From positions 1-7,449 of the forward strand of contig CAIXTG010000013.1 of the NCBI GenBank assembly GCA_903922325.1: a stretch of DNA of 7,449 bases, in the 5' to 3' direction. The notes below the pieces were generated by a model. The model was not told where the DNA came from, searched no databases, and worked only from the letters and a program-made list of their open reading frames with translations. This DNA comes from an uncultured Actinomycetes bacterium. Its GTDB lineage: Bacteria; Actinomycetota; Actinomycetes; Nanopelagicales; Nanopelagicaceae. The translations under genes and the position numbers were made by a program. Positions 1 through 5,540 of this stretch are shown here, one piece after another (within the stretch, counting starts at the first letter, position 1; the number at the start of each line of letters is the position of its first letter).

Positions 1-1
1 A

Positions 2-1669
2 AATGTTCGCGCTGAAGAAATTTTGGCAGCACTCGATGATGAACAACGCGCTGTGGCACTTGCTACCCGCGGCCCAGTCTGCGTAATTGCCGGTGCGGGC
101 ACTGGAAAAACTCGGGCAATCACTCACCGCATTGCCTATGCCGCAGCTATTGGGGCGATGGATCCGCAGCGAATTCTGGCGATTACCTTTACGGCTCGGG
201 CGGCCGGTGAAATGCGCACCCGCCTTCGTAGTTTGGGCGTGCCCACCGTGGCTGCCCGCACGATTCACGCGGCCGCGCTAAAGCAGCTGCTCTTCTTCTG
301 GCCATCGGTTTTCGGCGGTCGCACGCCTGATTTGCTGACATCTAAGACCGGATTCCTGGGCGAAGCGATCAATCGAGCCGGGCTGCAGGGCACGATCAAT
401 ATCAATTCGCGGGACACCTTGCGCGATATCGCGAACGAAATTGAGTGGGCAAAAGTTTCGCAGATCGGCCCAACTGATTACTTAACTGAACTCGATAACC
501 GCGCAGCAAAGCCTCGCGTTAACGCCGAGCAGGTAGCTCAGGTTTACACCGCATACGAAAGTATCAAGCGCCAAGAGCTGGCGATGGATTTCGAAGATGT
601 TTTGTTGCTGACAACTGCGATGCTCGAAGAAGAACGCGAAGTTCGCGAACGCGTGCAAGATCAATATCGTTATTTCACAGTTGATGAGTATCAAGATATT
701 TCGCCACTACAACAAAGGCTAATTAATGCGTGGTTAGGCAATCGTCAAGAAATTTGCGTAGTGGGCGACCCTGCCCAAACTATTTATTCATTTGCCGGCG
801 CAACATCTTCGTTCTTAACTACATTTACTTCACGTTTTCCAGATGCCGAAGTTATTCGATTAACTTCAGGGTACCGTTCGACTCCAGAAATTACTTTTGC
901 CGCGAACTCACTATTGCGAAGTGCAACCATGGGGCAAGAGTTAAATGCGCAAAATGATCATGGCGATAAACCAGAAGTACTTGCATATAACGATGAGTCA
1001 TCTGAAATTGCTGGCATTGTTGCTGATATGACTGCTTTGTTAAGTAGCGGCGTGCCGGCGCAAGAGATTGCTGTGCTTGCTCGAACTAATTCACAATTGA
1101 ATTCCTTAGAGCGCGCAATGAATGGCGCTAAGTTGCCATATCAAGTGCGCAGTACTGAACGTTTCTTTGATCGCCCCGATGTAAAAGAATTCTTAAAAGG
1201 CGTGCGCACCGCATCAGTCATTCCAACTGAAGGTATTAATTGGTTAGATGAGTTACGTACTTTGGCGCAACCGTTTTTAACTGGTCAGAGCATCGATGGC
1301 ATTGCCGGTTTATTGCACTTAGCACGCGAGCTTGATGAAGATACAAACTTCTCGCCGAAAACTTTGCGCAGTTATTTACGCGAAGTTGAAGATCGCGTTC
1401 AGCAAAACAATCCGCCGACTATGCCGGTTATTACGCTGGCTACCTTGCACGCAGCAAAAGGCCTCGAATGGGAGCGGGTTTTCTTAATGGGTGCCAATGT
1501 GGGCTTATTACCCTTGGAAACCAATGGTTTCACGCTTGATTCACGCATGATTGAAGAAGAACGCCGCTTGTTCTATGTAGGCATGACGCGAGCAAAGCGC
1601 GAATTACGTATTAGCTATCGCGGAAAACCTTCGCCATTTCTCTCACAAGCAGGGTTACTGACCAGTTAG
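2..1669 (+). CDS. uvrD2: UvrD2-like superfamily 1A DNA helicase, 5' partial
   Basis: ATP-dependent 3'-5' DNA helicase of the UvrD/PcrA type, acting on DNA in repair and replication-conflict resolution. The reading frame is open to the left edge, and residues NVRAEEI precede the TTG at nt 23, so the true start lies outside the window. SF1A motifs appear in order: Q-motif-like LDDEQRAV, Walker A GAGTGKT (nt 92-112), Ia around ITFTARAAGEM, II DEYQD (nt 683-697), III VVGDPAQTIYSFAGA, IV LTSGYRST, V TLHAAKGLEWE and VI EERRLFYVGMTRAKREL near nt 1555-1610. The protein stops about 20 residues after motif VI, so the C-terminal HRDC region present in mycobacterial UvrD2 is absent. It is also shorter than PcrA/UvrD, with a reduced 2B region. 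Being directly upstream of whiB7 favours the UvrD2 assignment. G+C falls from about 61% (nt 61-420) to about 41% (nt 661-1020), by hand count. The helicase family is certain; the subfamily is likely. Confidence 0.93.
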   Translation, partial: NVRAEEILAALDDEQRAVALATRGPVCVIAGAGTGKTRAITHRIAYAAAIGAMDPQRILAITFTARAAGEMRTRLRSLGVPTVAARTIHAAALKQLLFFWPSVFGGRTPDLLTSKTGFLGEAINRAGLQGTININSRDTLRDIANEIEWAKVSQIGPTDYLTELDNRAAKPRVNAEQVAQVYTAYESIKRQELAMDFEDVLLLTTAMLEEEREVRERVQDQYRYFTVDEYQDISPLQQRLINAWLGNRQEICVVGDPAQTIYSFAGATSSFLTTFTSRFPDAEVIRLTSGYRSTPEITFAANSLLRSATMGQELNAQNDHGDKPEVLAYNDESSEIAGIVADMTALLSSGVPAQEIAVLARTNSQLNSLERAMNGAKLPYQVRSTERFFDRPDVKEFLKGVRTASVIPTEGINWLDELRTLAQPFLTGQSIDGIAGLLHLARELDEDTNFSPKTLRSYLREVEDRVQQNNPPTMPVITLATLHAAKGLEWERVFLMGANVGLLPLETNGFTLDSRMIEEERRLFYVGMTRAKRELRISYRGKPSPFLSQAGLLTS

Positions 1670-1717
1670 ATTTAATTAATTTGCGTCATTGAATACCAAT
1701 GCTTTACTCTTTCCCTT
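1670..1717 (+). promoter_or_regulatory. whiB7 leader promoter with upstream A/T box
   Basis: An uninterrupted A/T block (1670-1680) touches a -35-like TTGCGT (1681-1686), followed by an 18-nt spacer and a TACTCT -10 box (1705-1710, matching TANNNT). The -10 box ends 7 nt before the ATG of the leader ORF, so transcription probably starts on that ATG and the RNA is leaderless. WhiB7 proteins are known to activate SigA-type promoters by placing a C-terminal AT-hook in an A/T-rich minor groove just upstream of -35. The layout here matches that arrangement and suggests autoregulation. The -35 box itself is weak, as expected for an activator-dependent promoter. Promoter position is read from sequence; WhiB7 control is inferred. 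Confidence 0.68.
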
Positions 1718-1894
1718 ATGCAAAGAACTGCACATCTACATACAGCACACGCAATGCGTGAGGCTGTTATGGGTGCTGCAATGAAACCCGTATCAGCTAA
1801 GCGCGCGACATCTAATTGGCCTACTGCAACTAATTTTGCAGCTTATGCCAATTTTTATGCCGGATCCGGGTCTGCTGGAGGTTCATTCGAATAA
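1718..1894 (+). CDS. whiB7 leader ORF (58 aa, alanine-rich)
   Basis: ATG to TAA, 58 codons, lying between the promoter and an intrinsic terminator upstream of whiB7. No Shine-Dalgarno sequence precedes it, and the -10 box 7 nt upstream points to leaderless translation. The peptide begins MQRTAHLHTAHAMREAV and ends in a Gly/Ser-rich tail. Alanine makes up 14 of 58 residues (positions 5, 10, 12, 16, 20, 21, 27, 30, 37, 41, 42, 44, 48, 53), with three His and four Met in the first 22 residues. There is no signal peptide, membrane segment or recognisable domain. The likely role is cis-acting: translation speed sets the fate of the following terminator. Codons 49-52 (1862-1873) can pair with the terminator's 5' arm. 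Mycobacterial whiB7 leaders use short uORFs whose amino-acid content affects induction, so an Ala-rich ORF fits. A free-standing microprotein is the alternative. Confidence 0.68.
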   Translation: MQRTAHLHTAHAMREAVMGAAMKPVSAKRATSNWPTATNFAAYANFYAGSGSAGGSFE

Positions 1895-1925
1895 CATCGA
1901 ATAAGCCAAACAAGGGCCCTAATCC
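1862..1925 (+). promoter_or_regulatory. Predicted antiterminator pairing in whiB7 leader
   Basis: Nucleotides 1862-1865 (GGAT) can pair with 1922-1925 (ATCC), and 1868-1873 (GGGTCT) with 1914-1919 (GGGCCC). This gives ten base pairs, two of them G-U, around one 2x2 internal loop. The pairing takes up nearly the whole 5' arm of the terminator at 1912-1944, so the two structures exclude each other. The upstream strand coincides exactly with leader-ORF codons 49-52 (Gly-Ser-Gly-Ser). It also mimics the terminator's 3' arm (GGATCCGGGTCT against GGATTAAGGGTCC). A ribosome on these codons would block it, while one stalled earlier would leave it free to form. The pairing is visible in the sequence; the switching is inferred. 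Confidence 0.5.
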
Positions 1926-1951
1926 AAAAGGATTAAGGGTCCTTTTTCTTT
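1912..1951 (+). terminator. Intrinsic terminator / attenuator ahead of whiB7
   Basis: A 14-bp stem joins 1912-1925 with 1930-1944, with one bulged A at 1936, one G-U pair and an AAAA loop (1926-1929), followed by TTTTTCTTT. It starts 17 nt after the leader ORF stop and ends about 75 nt before whiB7. Any transcript from the leader promoter must pass it to reach whiB7, so it can act as an attenuator. It would also end uvrD2 read-through. Confidence 0.85.
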
Positions 1952-2012
1952 ATCCCGACAATTTAATAAACCAAGACAACTACCCATACAAGAGAAAGAC
2001 AAACAAAGGAAA

Positions 2013-2021
2013 GAAGGTGAG
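2013..2021 (+). promoter_or_regulatory. whiB7 ribosome binding site
   Basis: The stretch GAAGGTGAG lies 8 nt before the ATG at 2026, at good Shine-Dalgarno spacing, and supports that start. An in-frame GTG at 2017 falls inside this motif and has its own weaker AAAGGA upstream. It would add three residues (M-R-T) and is less likely. Confidence 0.6.
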
Positions 2022-2025
2022 AACC

Positions 2026-2355
2026 ATGAGCGTTCTCTTCAGCGAACTACTAGTACCAGGTTGGGCCGAAAGCGGCGAAAAGATTGGTCTCGGTGACATC
2101 ACCGGCACATATGGCAATCCGATCGCTAATGCTTTGCCATGCCATGGCGCAGAACCTGAAACCTTCTTCTCTGATGCCGAAGCAGATATTAAGGCTGCCA
2201 AAGCGTTATGTGGTGAGTGTCCAGTTCGTGCCAAGTGTTTATCTGGTGCGCTCTCACGTCAGGAACCAGTTGGTGTTTGGGGCGGCGAACTATTCGAAGA
2301 TGGTGTTGTTATTCAAGCGAAGCGCAAAGCTGGGCGACCACGCATCGCTGCTTAA
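2026..2355 (+). CDS. whiB7: WhiB7/WblC-type iron-sulfur transcriptional regulator
   Basis: Small cytoplasmic [4Fe-4S] transcription factor that in mycobacteria and Streptomyces works with the primary sigma factor to turn on intrinsic resistance to ribosome-targeting antibiotics. The 109-residue product has the four WhiB cysteines (C39, C62, C65, C71, spaced C-x22-C-x2-C-x5-C), the GVWGG turn at 83-87, and a basic tail KRKAGRPRIAA. The GRPR at 103-106 is the AT-hook that separates WhiB7 from most other WhiB paralogues. The ATG at 2026 is preferred over the GTG at 2017 because of the better-spaced ribosome binding site. The gene lies behind an A/T-boxed promoter, an Ala-rich leader ORF and an attenuator, and is closed by its own terminator, so it is a single-gene unit. 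Placement after uvrD2 and convergent to an ABC1 gene agrees with the mycobacterial order. WhiB membership is certain and the WhiB7 class is strongly supported. Confidence 0.9.
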   Translation: MSVLFSELLVPGWAESGEKIGLGDITGTYGNPIANALPCHGAEPETFFSDAEADIKAAKALCGECPVRAKCLSGALSRQEPVGVWGGELFEDGVVIQAKRKAGRPRIAA

Positions 2356-2370
2356 TTAAACGTTAATAGA

Positions 2371-2404
2371 AAAAGACCCCGCCATTTTTGGCGGGGTCTT
2401 TTTT
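2371..2404 (+). terminator. Intrinsic terminator after whiB7
   Basis: A perfect 13-bp stem pairs AAAAGACCCCGCC (2371-2383) with 2390-2402 across a six-base loop. It ends in a run of T and starts with a run of A, so it could act on both strands. It lies 15 nt after the whiB7 stop. Confidence 0.9.
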
Positions 2405-2452
2405 GTAGCTCAATTTATTGCGGCTTTCCGACGAATCAAAAGAGTATCAGAT

Positions 2453-2461
2453 TTATCCACA
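2453..2461 (+). other. Single perfect DnaA-box match
   Basis: TTATCCACA is identical to the classical DnaA box. It is alone, about 55 nt upstream of the tRNA-like gene, with no cluster, A/T-rich unwinding element or dnaA/dnaN gene nearby, so it is not an origin and may be chance. Confidence 0.25.
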
Positions 2462-2516
2462 GTGTTTTAGAGTTCAAAATTCAATTCTTTAAATGAAACT
2501 AACTTTCACCTTGCGT

Positions 2517-2590
2517 ACCGTTGTAGCTCAGTGGATAGAGCGGTCTTCTGACGAAAATGCAGGTCGCGGGTTCGAATCCCGCCAGCGGTA
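2517..2590 (+). tRNA. tRNA-like gene, probably Arg-type, abnormal anticodon arm
   Basis: Clear tRNA outline: acceptor ACCGTTG (2517-2523) pairs with CAGCGGT (2583-2589, one U-G pair), TA linker, D-stem GCTC/GAGC (2526-2529 / 2538-2541) with loop AGTGGATA, T-arm GCGGG-TTCGAAT-CCCGC (2566-2582), discriminator A2590, and no encoded CCA. GGA in the D-loop (A20) is typical of tRNA-Arg. The 24 nt between the D- and T-arms (2542-2565) do not form a standard 5-bp stem with a 7-nt loop. Canonical spacing gives loop CTGACGA (anticodon GAC, Val) with only two pairs. Reading CTTCTGA as the loop gives TCT (Arg) but leaves its flanks unpaired. The isotype is therefore unresolved, with Arg favoured. The flanks also pair, making the acceptor helix up to 12 bp (2512-2523 with 2583-2594). 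This could be a divergent working tRNA, a pseudo-tRNA, or a tRNA-like RNA. Confidence 0.7.
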
Positions 2591-2598
2591 CGCACACC

Positions 2599-2640
2599 AA
2601 GTGGTCCCACGGTTCGTCGCGTGGGACCACTTTGCTTTTA
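2599..2640 (+). terminator. Intrinsic terminator after the tRNA-like gene
   Basis: A perfect 13-bp stem (2599-2611 with 2620-2632) closes an 8-nt loop and is followed by TTTGCTTTTA. It begins 9 nt after the tRNA discriminator base, showing that the tRNA-like gene is made as a single short transcript. Confidence 0.88.
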
Positions 2641-2689
2641 TAACCCTAAGTAATTCTCTGGAGTAACCGCATACATAAATCTTTTGGCA

Positions 2690-2701
2690 TACCCTTATTA
2701 A
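2690..2701 (+). promoter_or_regulatory. Candidate leaderless promoter -10 box
   Basis: TACCCT (2690-2695) fits the actinobacterial TANNNT -10 consensus and ends 6 nt before the ATG at 2702, with no Shine-Dalgarno sequence between. This suggests leaderless transcription. No convincing -35 box was found at the usual spacing. Confidence 0.4.
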
Positions 2702-2887
2702 ATGAGTTGGTCAAAAAATCCTGATAAAAGTGAGTCAATCGTCTTTTTAGTCGGAGCGGCAATCGCAGTAATCGCTATCAAAACCGAGCCGGATGGAAAC
2801 CTTCTTGTAACTACTACCTGTTTTCTGTTTGGCGGCACCTTCGCACTTGTTGCTTGGAAACTCTTGAAGAAAATAATAAATTTATAG
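2702..2887 (+). CDS. Small two-helix membrane protein, unknown function
   Basis: A 61-residue product that I do not recognise. It has a polar, charged N-terminus (MSWSKNPDKSES), a hydrophobic helix at about residues 12-26 (IVFLVGAAIAVIAI), a short KTEPDGN turn, a second helix at about 33-52, and a basic C-terminus (KLLKKIINL). This is a helical hairpin, probably with both ends in the cytoplasm because positive charge sits at both ends. There is no cleavable signal peptide and no conserved motif. The ATG follows a TANNNT box by 6 nt, and no ribosome binding site is visible, so leaderless expression is likely. It stands alone between the tRNA terminator and the convergent ABC1 gene, whose stop codon is 10 nt away, leaving no room for separate terminators. 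The hydrophobic pattern and promoter spacing argue that it is real, but no homologue is known to me. Confidence 0.5.
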   Translation: MSWSKNPDKSESIVFLVGAAIAVIAIKTEPDGNLLVTTTCFLFGGTFALVAWKLLKKIINL

Positions 2888-2897
2888 AAACCTTTGC

Positions 2898-4229
2898 TTA
2901 AATATTTGCAGGTGCGATTTCTGGGAACCAGGAGAGAGCTTCGTCGCGGAATTTACCTTCAGCTTCTAATTGGCAGAAAATGCCAGTAGTGCCGAGGGTT
3001 ACGCGATGGATCAAAACATATTCAGCTGGCAGATTTAATTGGAAACCGATCTTGGCCGTTGGATTACGTGGGTCGCCAACGCGGGCGCTTTGATCACGTA
3101 GCCACTCACGGGAGTACTTAAATACTTCGGTTCTAAGCGGTTCAACTAGCGGCACTAGATATTCCAAGACCAGATTTGGGTCAACATCGACATCAGCCAA
3201 GATGAAGCCATCTTTCTTAAAACCTTCATAAAGCGCGACGGCATCGTCATCGAGTGCGTGCTTGAGCAAATTCTTCATTGGTTCTGGGAAACCACCTGGC
3301 AATCTGTTGCAGGCACCGAAGTCGAGCACGCCTAAGCGACCATCTGCGAGTAAACGGAAGTTGCCGGGGTGTGGATCAGCGTGCAGTAGGCCAGCGCGAT
3401 CAGGAGAGGTGAAGTGGAAACGGGCCAACTTCATGCCGGCGTTATTTCGTTGCTCTTGGGTGCCGCTGGCAATGATCTTGGAAAGCGGGATGCCCTCAAG
3501 CCATTCGCTAACTAATACGCGATCAGAGGCCATAACAACTTTTGGAATCGCAATGTCTGGATCGTTGTCGTAAACCTCAGAATATTTTTGCTGCGCTTCG
3601 GCTTCGTAACGATAATCAACTTCTTCAATGATGCGCGCACGAAGTTCTTCGAGCAACGGTTTCATATCTAAACCAGGCATTACTAATTGGAAAATTTTCG
3701 CAAAGCGTTGAATTTGATTTAGATCAGAGATCAAAGCTTCAGCAGCACCTGGATATTGAATCTTTACTGCAACGGCTCGGCCATCTTTCCAAATTGCTTT
3801 ATGAACTTGACCGATTGAAGCCGATGCGGTTGGTCGATCTTCGAAGTTAGCAAAGTTGTCGCGCCAATCTTCGCCTAACTCTTTTGCTAAAACTTTGTGA
3901 ACTACGCGGGTAGGTAGCGGTGGTGCTGATTCTTGTAACTTAGTTAAAGTTTCGCGATATGGTTTGGCAATTTCTTCTGGAAGAGCTGCTTCGAAAACTG
4001 AAAGTGCTTGGCCGAATTTCATCGCGCCGCCCTTTAGTTCACCTAAAACTTTAAAAACTTGCTCAGCAGTTTTCTCTTGAATCTCACTAAATACCATGCT
4101 GCCCGATTGGCCAACTAGTTGGCGACCAAAACCGAGCGCGCTACGACCGGCAATTCCAACTGGAATAGAAATCATCTTGGCGGTACGCGCCGTTGTTGAT
4201 TTCGGGATCTCAGTTTCGAAGTTGCTCAC
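2898..4229 (-). CDS. ABC1/AarF (UbiB-like) atypical kinase family protein
   Basis: A 443-residue member of the ABC1/ADCK/UbiB atypical protein-kinase-like family, of the actinobacterial type found beside whiB7 in mycobacteria. Family hallmarks are in order: KxGQ as KFGQ (71-74), which covers the active site in UbiB proteins; an Ala-rich nucleotide loop ASASIGQVH (135-143) in place of a Gly-rich loop; the VAVK lysine (K156); ExD (203-205); catalytic loop HADPHPGN (283-290); and metal-binding DFG (303-305). All key residues are present, so nucleotide binding and ATPase activity are plausible. No C-terminal membrane helix is evident, unlike ubiquinone-linked UbiB. The start is a GTG, with no clear ribosome binding site; the residues that follow read like the usual N-terminus of this group. 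It lies 61 nt downstream of the ThiF-like gene and is probably co-transcribed. I recall a mycobacterial relative being described as a macrolide-binding ATPase, which would suit the whiB7 setting, but the substrate is unknown. Confidence 0.9.
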   Translation of the reverse strand: MSNFETEIPKSTTARTAKMISIPVGIAGRSALGFGRQLVGQSGSMVFSEIQEKTAEQVFKVLGELKGGAMKFGQALSVFEAALPEEIAKPYRETLTKLQESAPPLPTRVVHKVLAKELGEDWRDNFANFEDRPTASASIGQVHKAIWKDGRAVAVKIQYPGAAEALISDLNQIQRFAKIFQLVMPGLDMKPLLEELRARIIEEVDYRYEAEAQQKYSEVYDNDPDIAIPKVVMASDRVLVSEWLEGIPLSKIIASGTQEQRNNAGMKLARFHFTSPDRAGLLHADPHPGNFRLLADGRLGVLDFGACNRLPGGFPEPMKNLLKHALDDDAVALYEGFKKDGFILADVDVDPNLVLEYLVPLVEPLRTEVFKYSREWLRDQSARVGDPRNPTAKIGFQLNLPAEYVLIHRVTLGTTGIFCQLEAEGKFRDEALSWFPEIAPANI

Positions 4230-4290
4230 TGGGTAATTCTGGCTAAGTAACCGGATTTATGCACTTCGAAAAACTAGCTGCACATTGAAA

Positions 4291-5406
4291 TTACCAGGCA
4301 CACCCGCAGGCAGGGTTGATCGCATATGCGATGTGTTGGGGATTACATGGCCGCGCTGTATCGAGCAAGATTTGGGTACCGATTAATTCGCTAAATCCAG
4401 TATCTAGAAAGTTCAGAACTGATTGAGCAATTAGGCCGGCAATTTGGGCAGTAGCTGCGACATTTAATTGTTGGGTTGGGGCAAACGAGCGAGCTTGATT
4501 GATCTGATTCAGAAGTGGGGATTGTTCAAGTTGGCTTAATTCGATGCATCTATTGCAAGGGGTTTTGCCCGGAATCACTAGCGGCCCGATGCGCATTGTG
4601 GTTGCATCGAGTGCGCTTATAAATAAGTGTGGCAAGTTAGAACTCAGCAAAGTACTGATTTTGGCTGGGTCTGGTGCACCAAAGATGATTGTTAAATAAC
4701 TTTTAATCTCAGCGTTCTTGGAAATAGGAAAGACCGAAAAGATGCGAGCGATTTCGCAAATGCGATTATTTAAATTCATGCCCATGTCATTGATTGCAAA
4801 TACACCAGTTCCTAGGTCTCGGGCAGTGATGTCACGTTGCAGATTACTTAGCGCCAAAGTTGTTTGGGAAACTCCACTAGCCAACAAGATTGTTAAGAGT
4901 GAAGTAGCTAATCGGTCATCACCACAAATATCGATGGCCACATTTTGTCTCTGACTTAAGGTGGTAACGCCAGCATCGATGATTCCGGATTGCCAAGTGA
5001 TCTGACCGAGTTCGGGCGCGATGCGTTCTTGCAATTGCAAGTAGGCAACATCTTGGCTCTGGTCCTGCGAAAATGTTTTGCGATTAGTTTTTTCGGAATG
5101 AAAGCGATCGGCCAAAACGACGGGCTTGGCAATTTGGTCGATCAAGTTGGCAGCGACTAACTCATCACAGATTTTATTGACTACTTCAAATGGCGCTCCA
5201 GTCTTGATGCTAATTTCAAAGCAGGTTAGCGAACCCACAAAGTTAGCCAAGATGGCAGCAGCCCCCGGATGACTGATTTGAATCCCCGAGCTGGCGTGGC
5301 CGATGAAATGTGATTGTGGTTTGGTGTTGCTGATCGCGGTAACGATTGCCCCAGTTTTCAGACGAGGCTTGATTTCGGATATTTCGGTTGCTGAATTTGT
5401 TGTCAT
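4291..5406 (-). CDS. ThiF/E1-like zinc protein (cyclodehydratase-like), degenerate
   Basis: A 371-residue protein resembling the actinobacterial ThiF-family proteins often annotated as TOMM leader-peptide-binding proteins. The N-terminal 100 residues look like a winged-helix or PqqD-like domain. A Rossmann-like E1 segment runs from about 156 to 190 (IDICGDDRLATSLLTILLASG), but the ATP-binding GxGxxG is replaced by CGDDRL, so adenylating activity is doubtful. The best signature is GPLVIPGKTPCNRC (274-287), followed near the C-terminus by NPACGC. C284, C287, C367 and C369 form the CxxC...CxC zinc site usual in E1/ThiF-like folds. The start is ATG at 5406; no strong ribosome binding site is visible. 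The AarF-like gene follows after 61 nt, suggesting a shared transcript. No precursor peptide or oxidase gene is present here, so a RiPP role is not supported. The family is fairly sure; the function is unknown. Confidence 0.75.
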   Translation of the reverse strand: MTTNSATEISEIKPRLKTGAIVTAISNTKPQSHFIGHASSGIQISHPGAAAILANFVGSLTCFEISIKTGAPFEVVNKICDELVAANLIDQIAKPVVLADRFHSEKTNRKTFSQDQSQDVAYLQLQERIAPELGQITWQSGIIDAGVTTLSQRQNVAIDICGDDRLATSLLTILLASGVSQTTLALSNLQRDITARDLGTGVFAINDMGMNLNNRICEIARIFSVFPISKNAEIKSYLTIIFGAPDPAKISTLLSSNLPHLFISALDATTMRIGPLVIPGKTPCNRCIELSQLEQSPLLNQINQARSFAPTQQLNVAATAQIAGLIAQSVLNFLDTGFSELIGTQILLDTARPCNPQHIAYAINPACGCAW

Positions 5407-5540
5407 TGGCGCAGAGTGCGCGTATTTGAATTCGGCTATTCGGGCTAGATGAGATTCTGCGTAGAACCCTCAAATTTCTTACTAGAAGTTAATGCGAATG
5501 GCTCGCAGAGTCAGTTGCGCTCTTAATTAACGACACGGCT

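Noticed and set aside
1980..2234. Minus-strand open frame of 84 codons opposite whiB7
   Set aside because: It lies inside and antisense to a well-supported WhiB7 gene, has no ribosome binding site, and its sequence has no domain-like pattern.
2512..2700. Possible integration (att) site at the tRNA-like gene
   Set aside because: There is no integrase, no direct repeat of the tRNA 3' end in the window, and the downstream DNA is a normal terminator and a small gene.
3262..3573. Plus-strand open frame of 103 codons inside the ABC1 gene
   Set aside because: It is fully antisense to the ABC1 catalytic region, whose conserved motifs show which strand is coding.
4291..5406. A RiPP/TOMM biosynthetic cluster based on the ThiF-like protein
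   Set aside because: No precursor peptide, YcaO protein or oxidase gene is present, and the nucleotide loop is degenerate. The neighbourhood is housekeeping-like.
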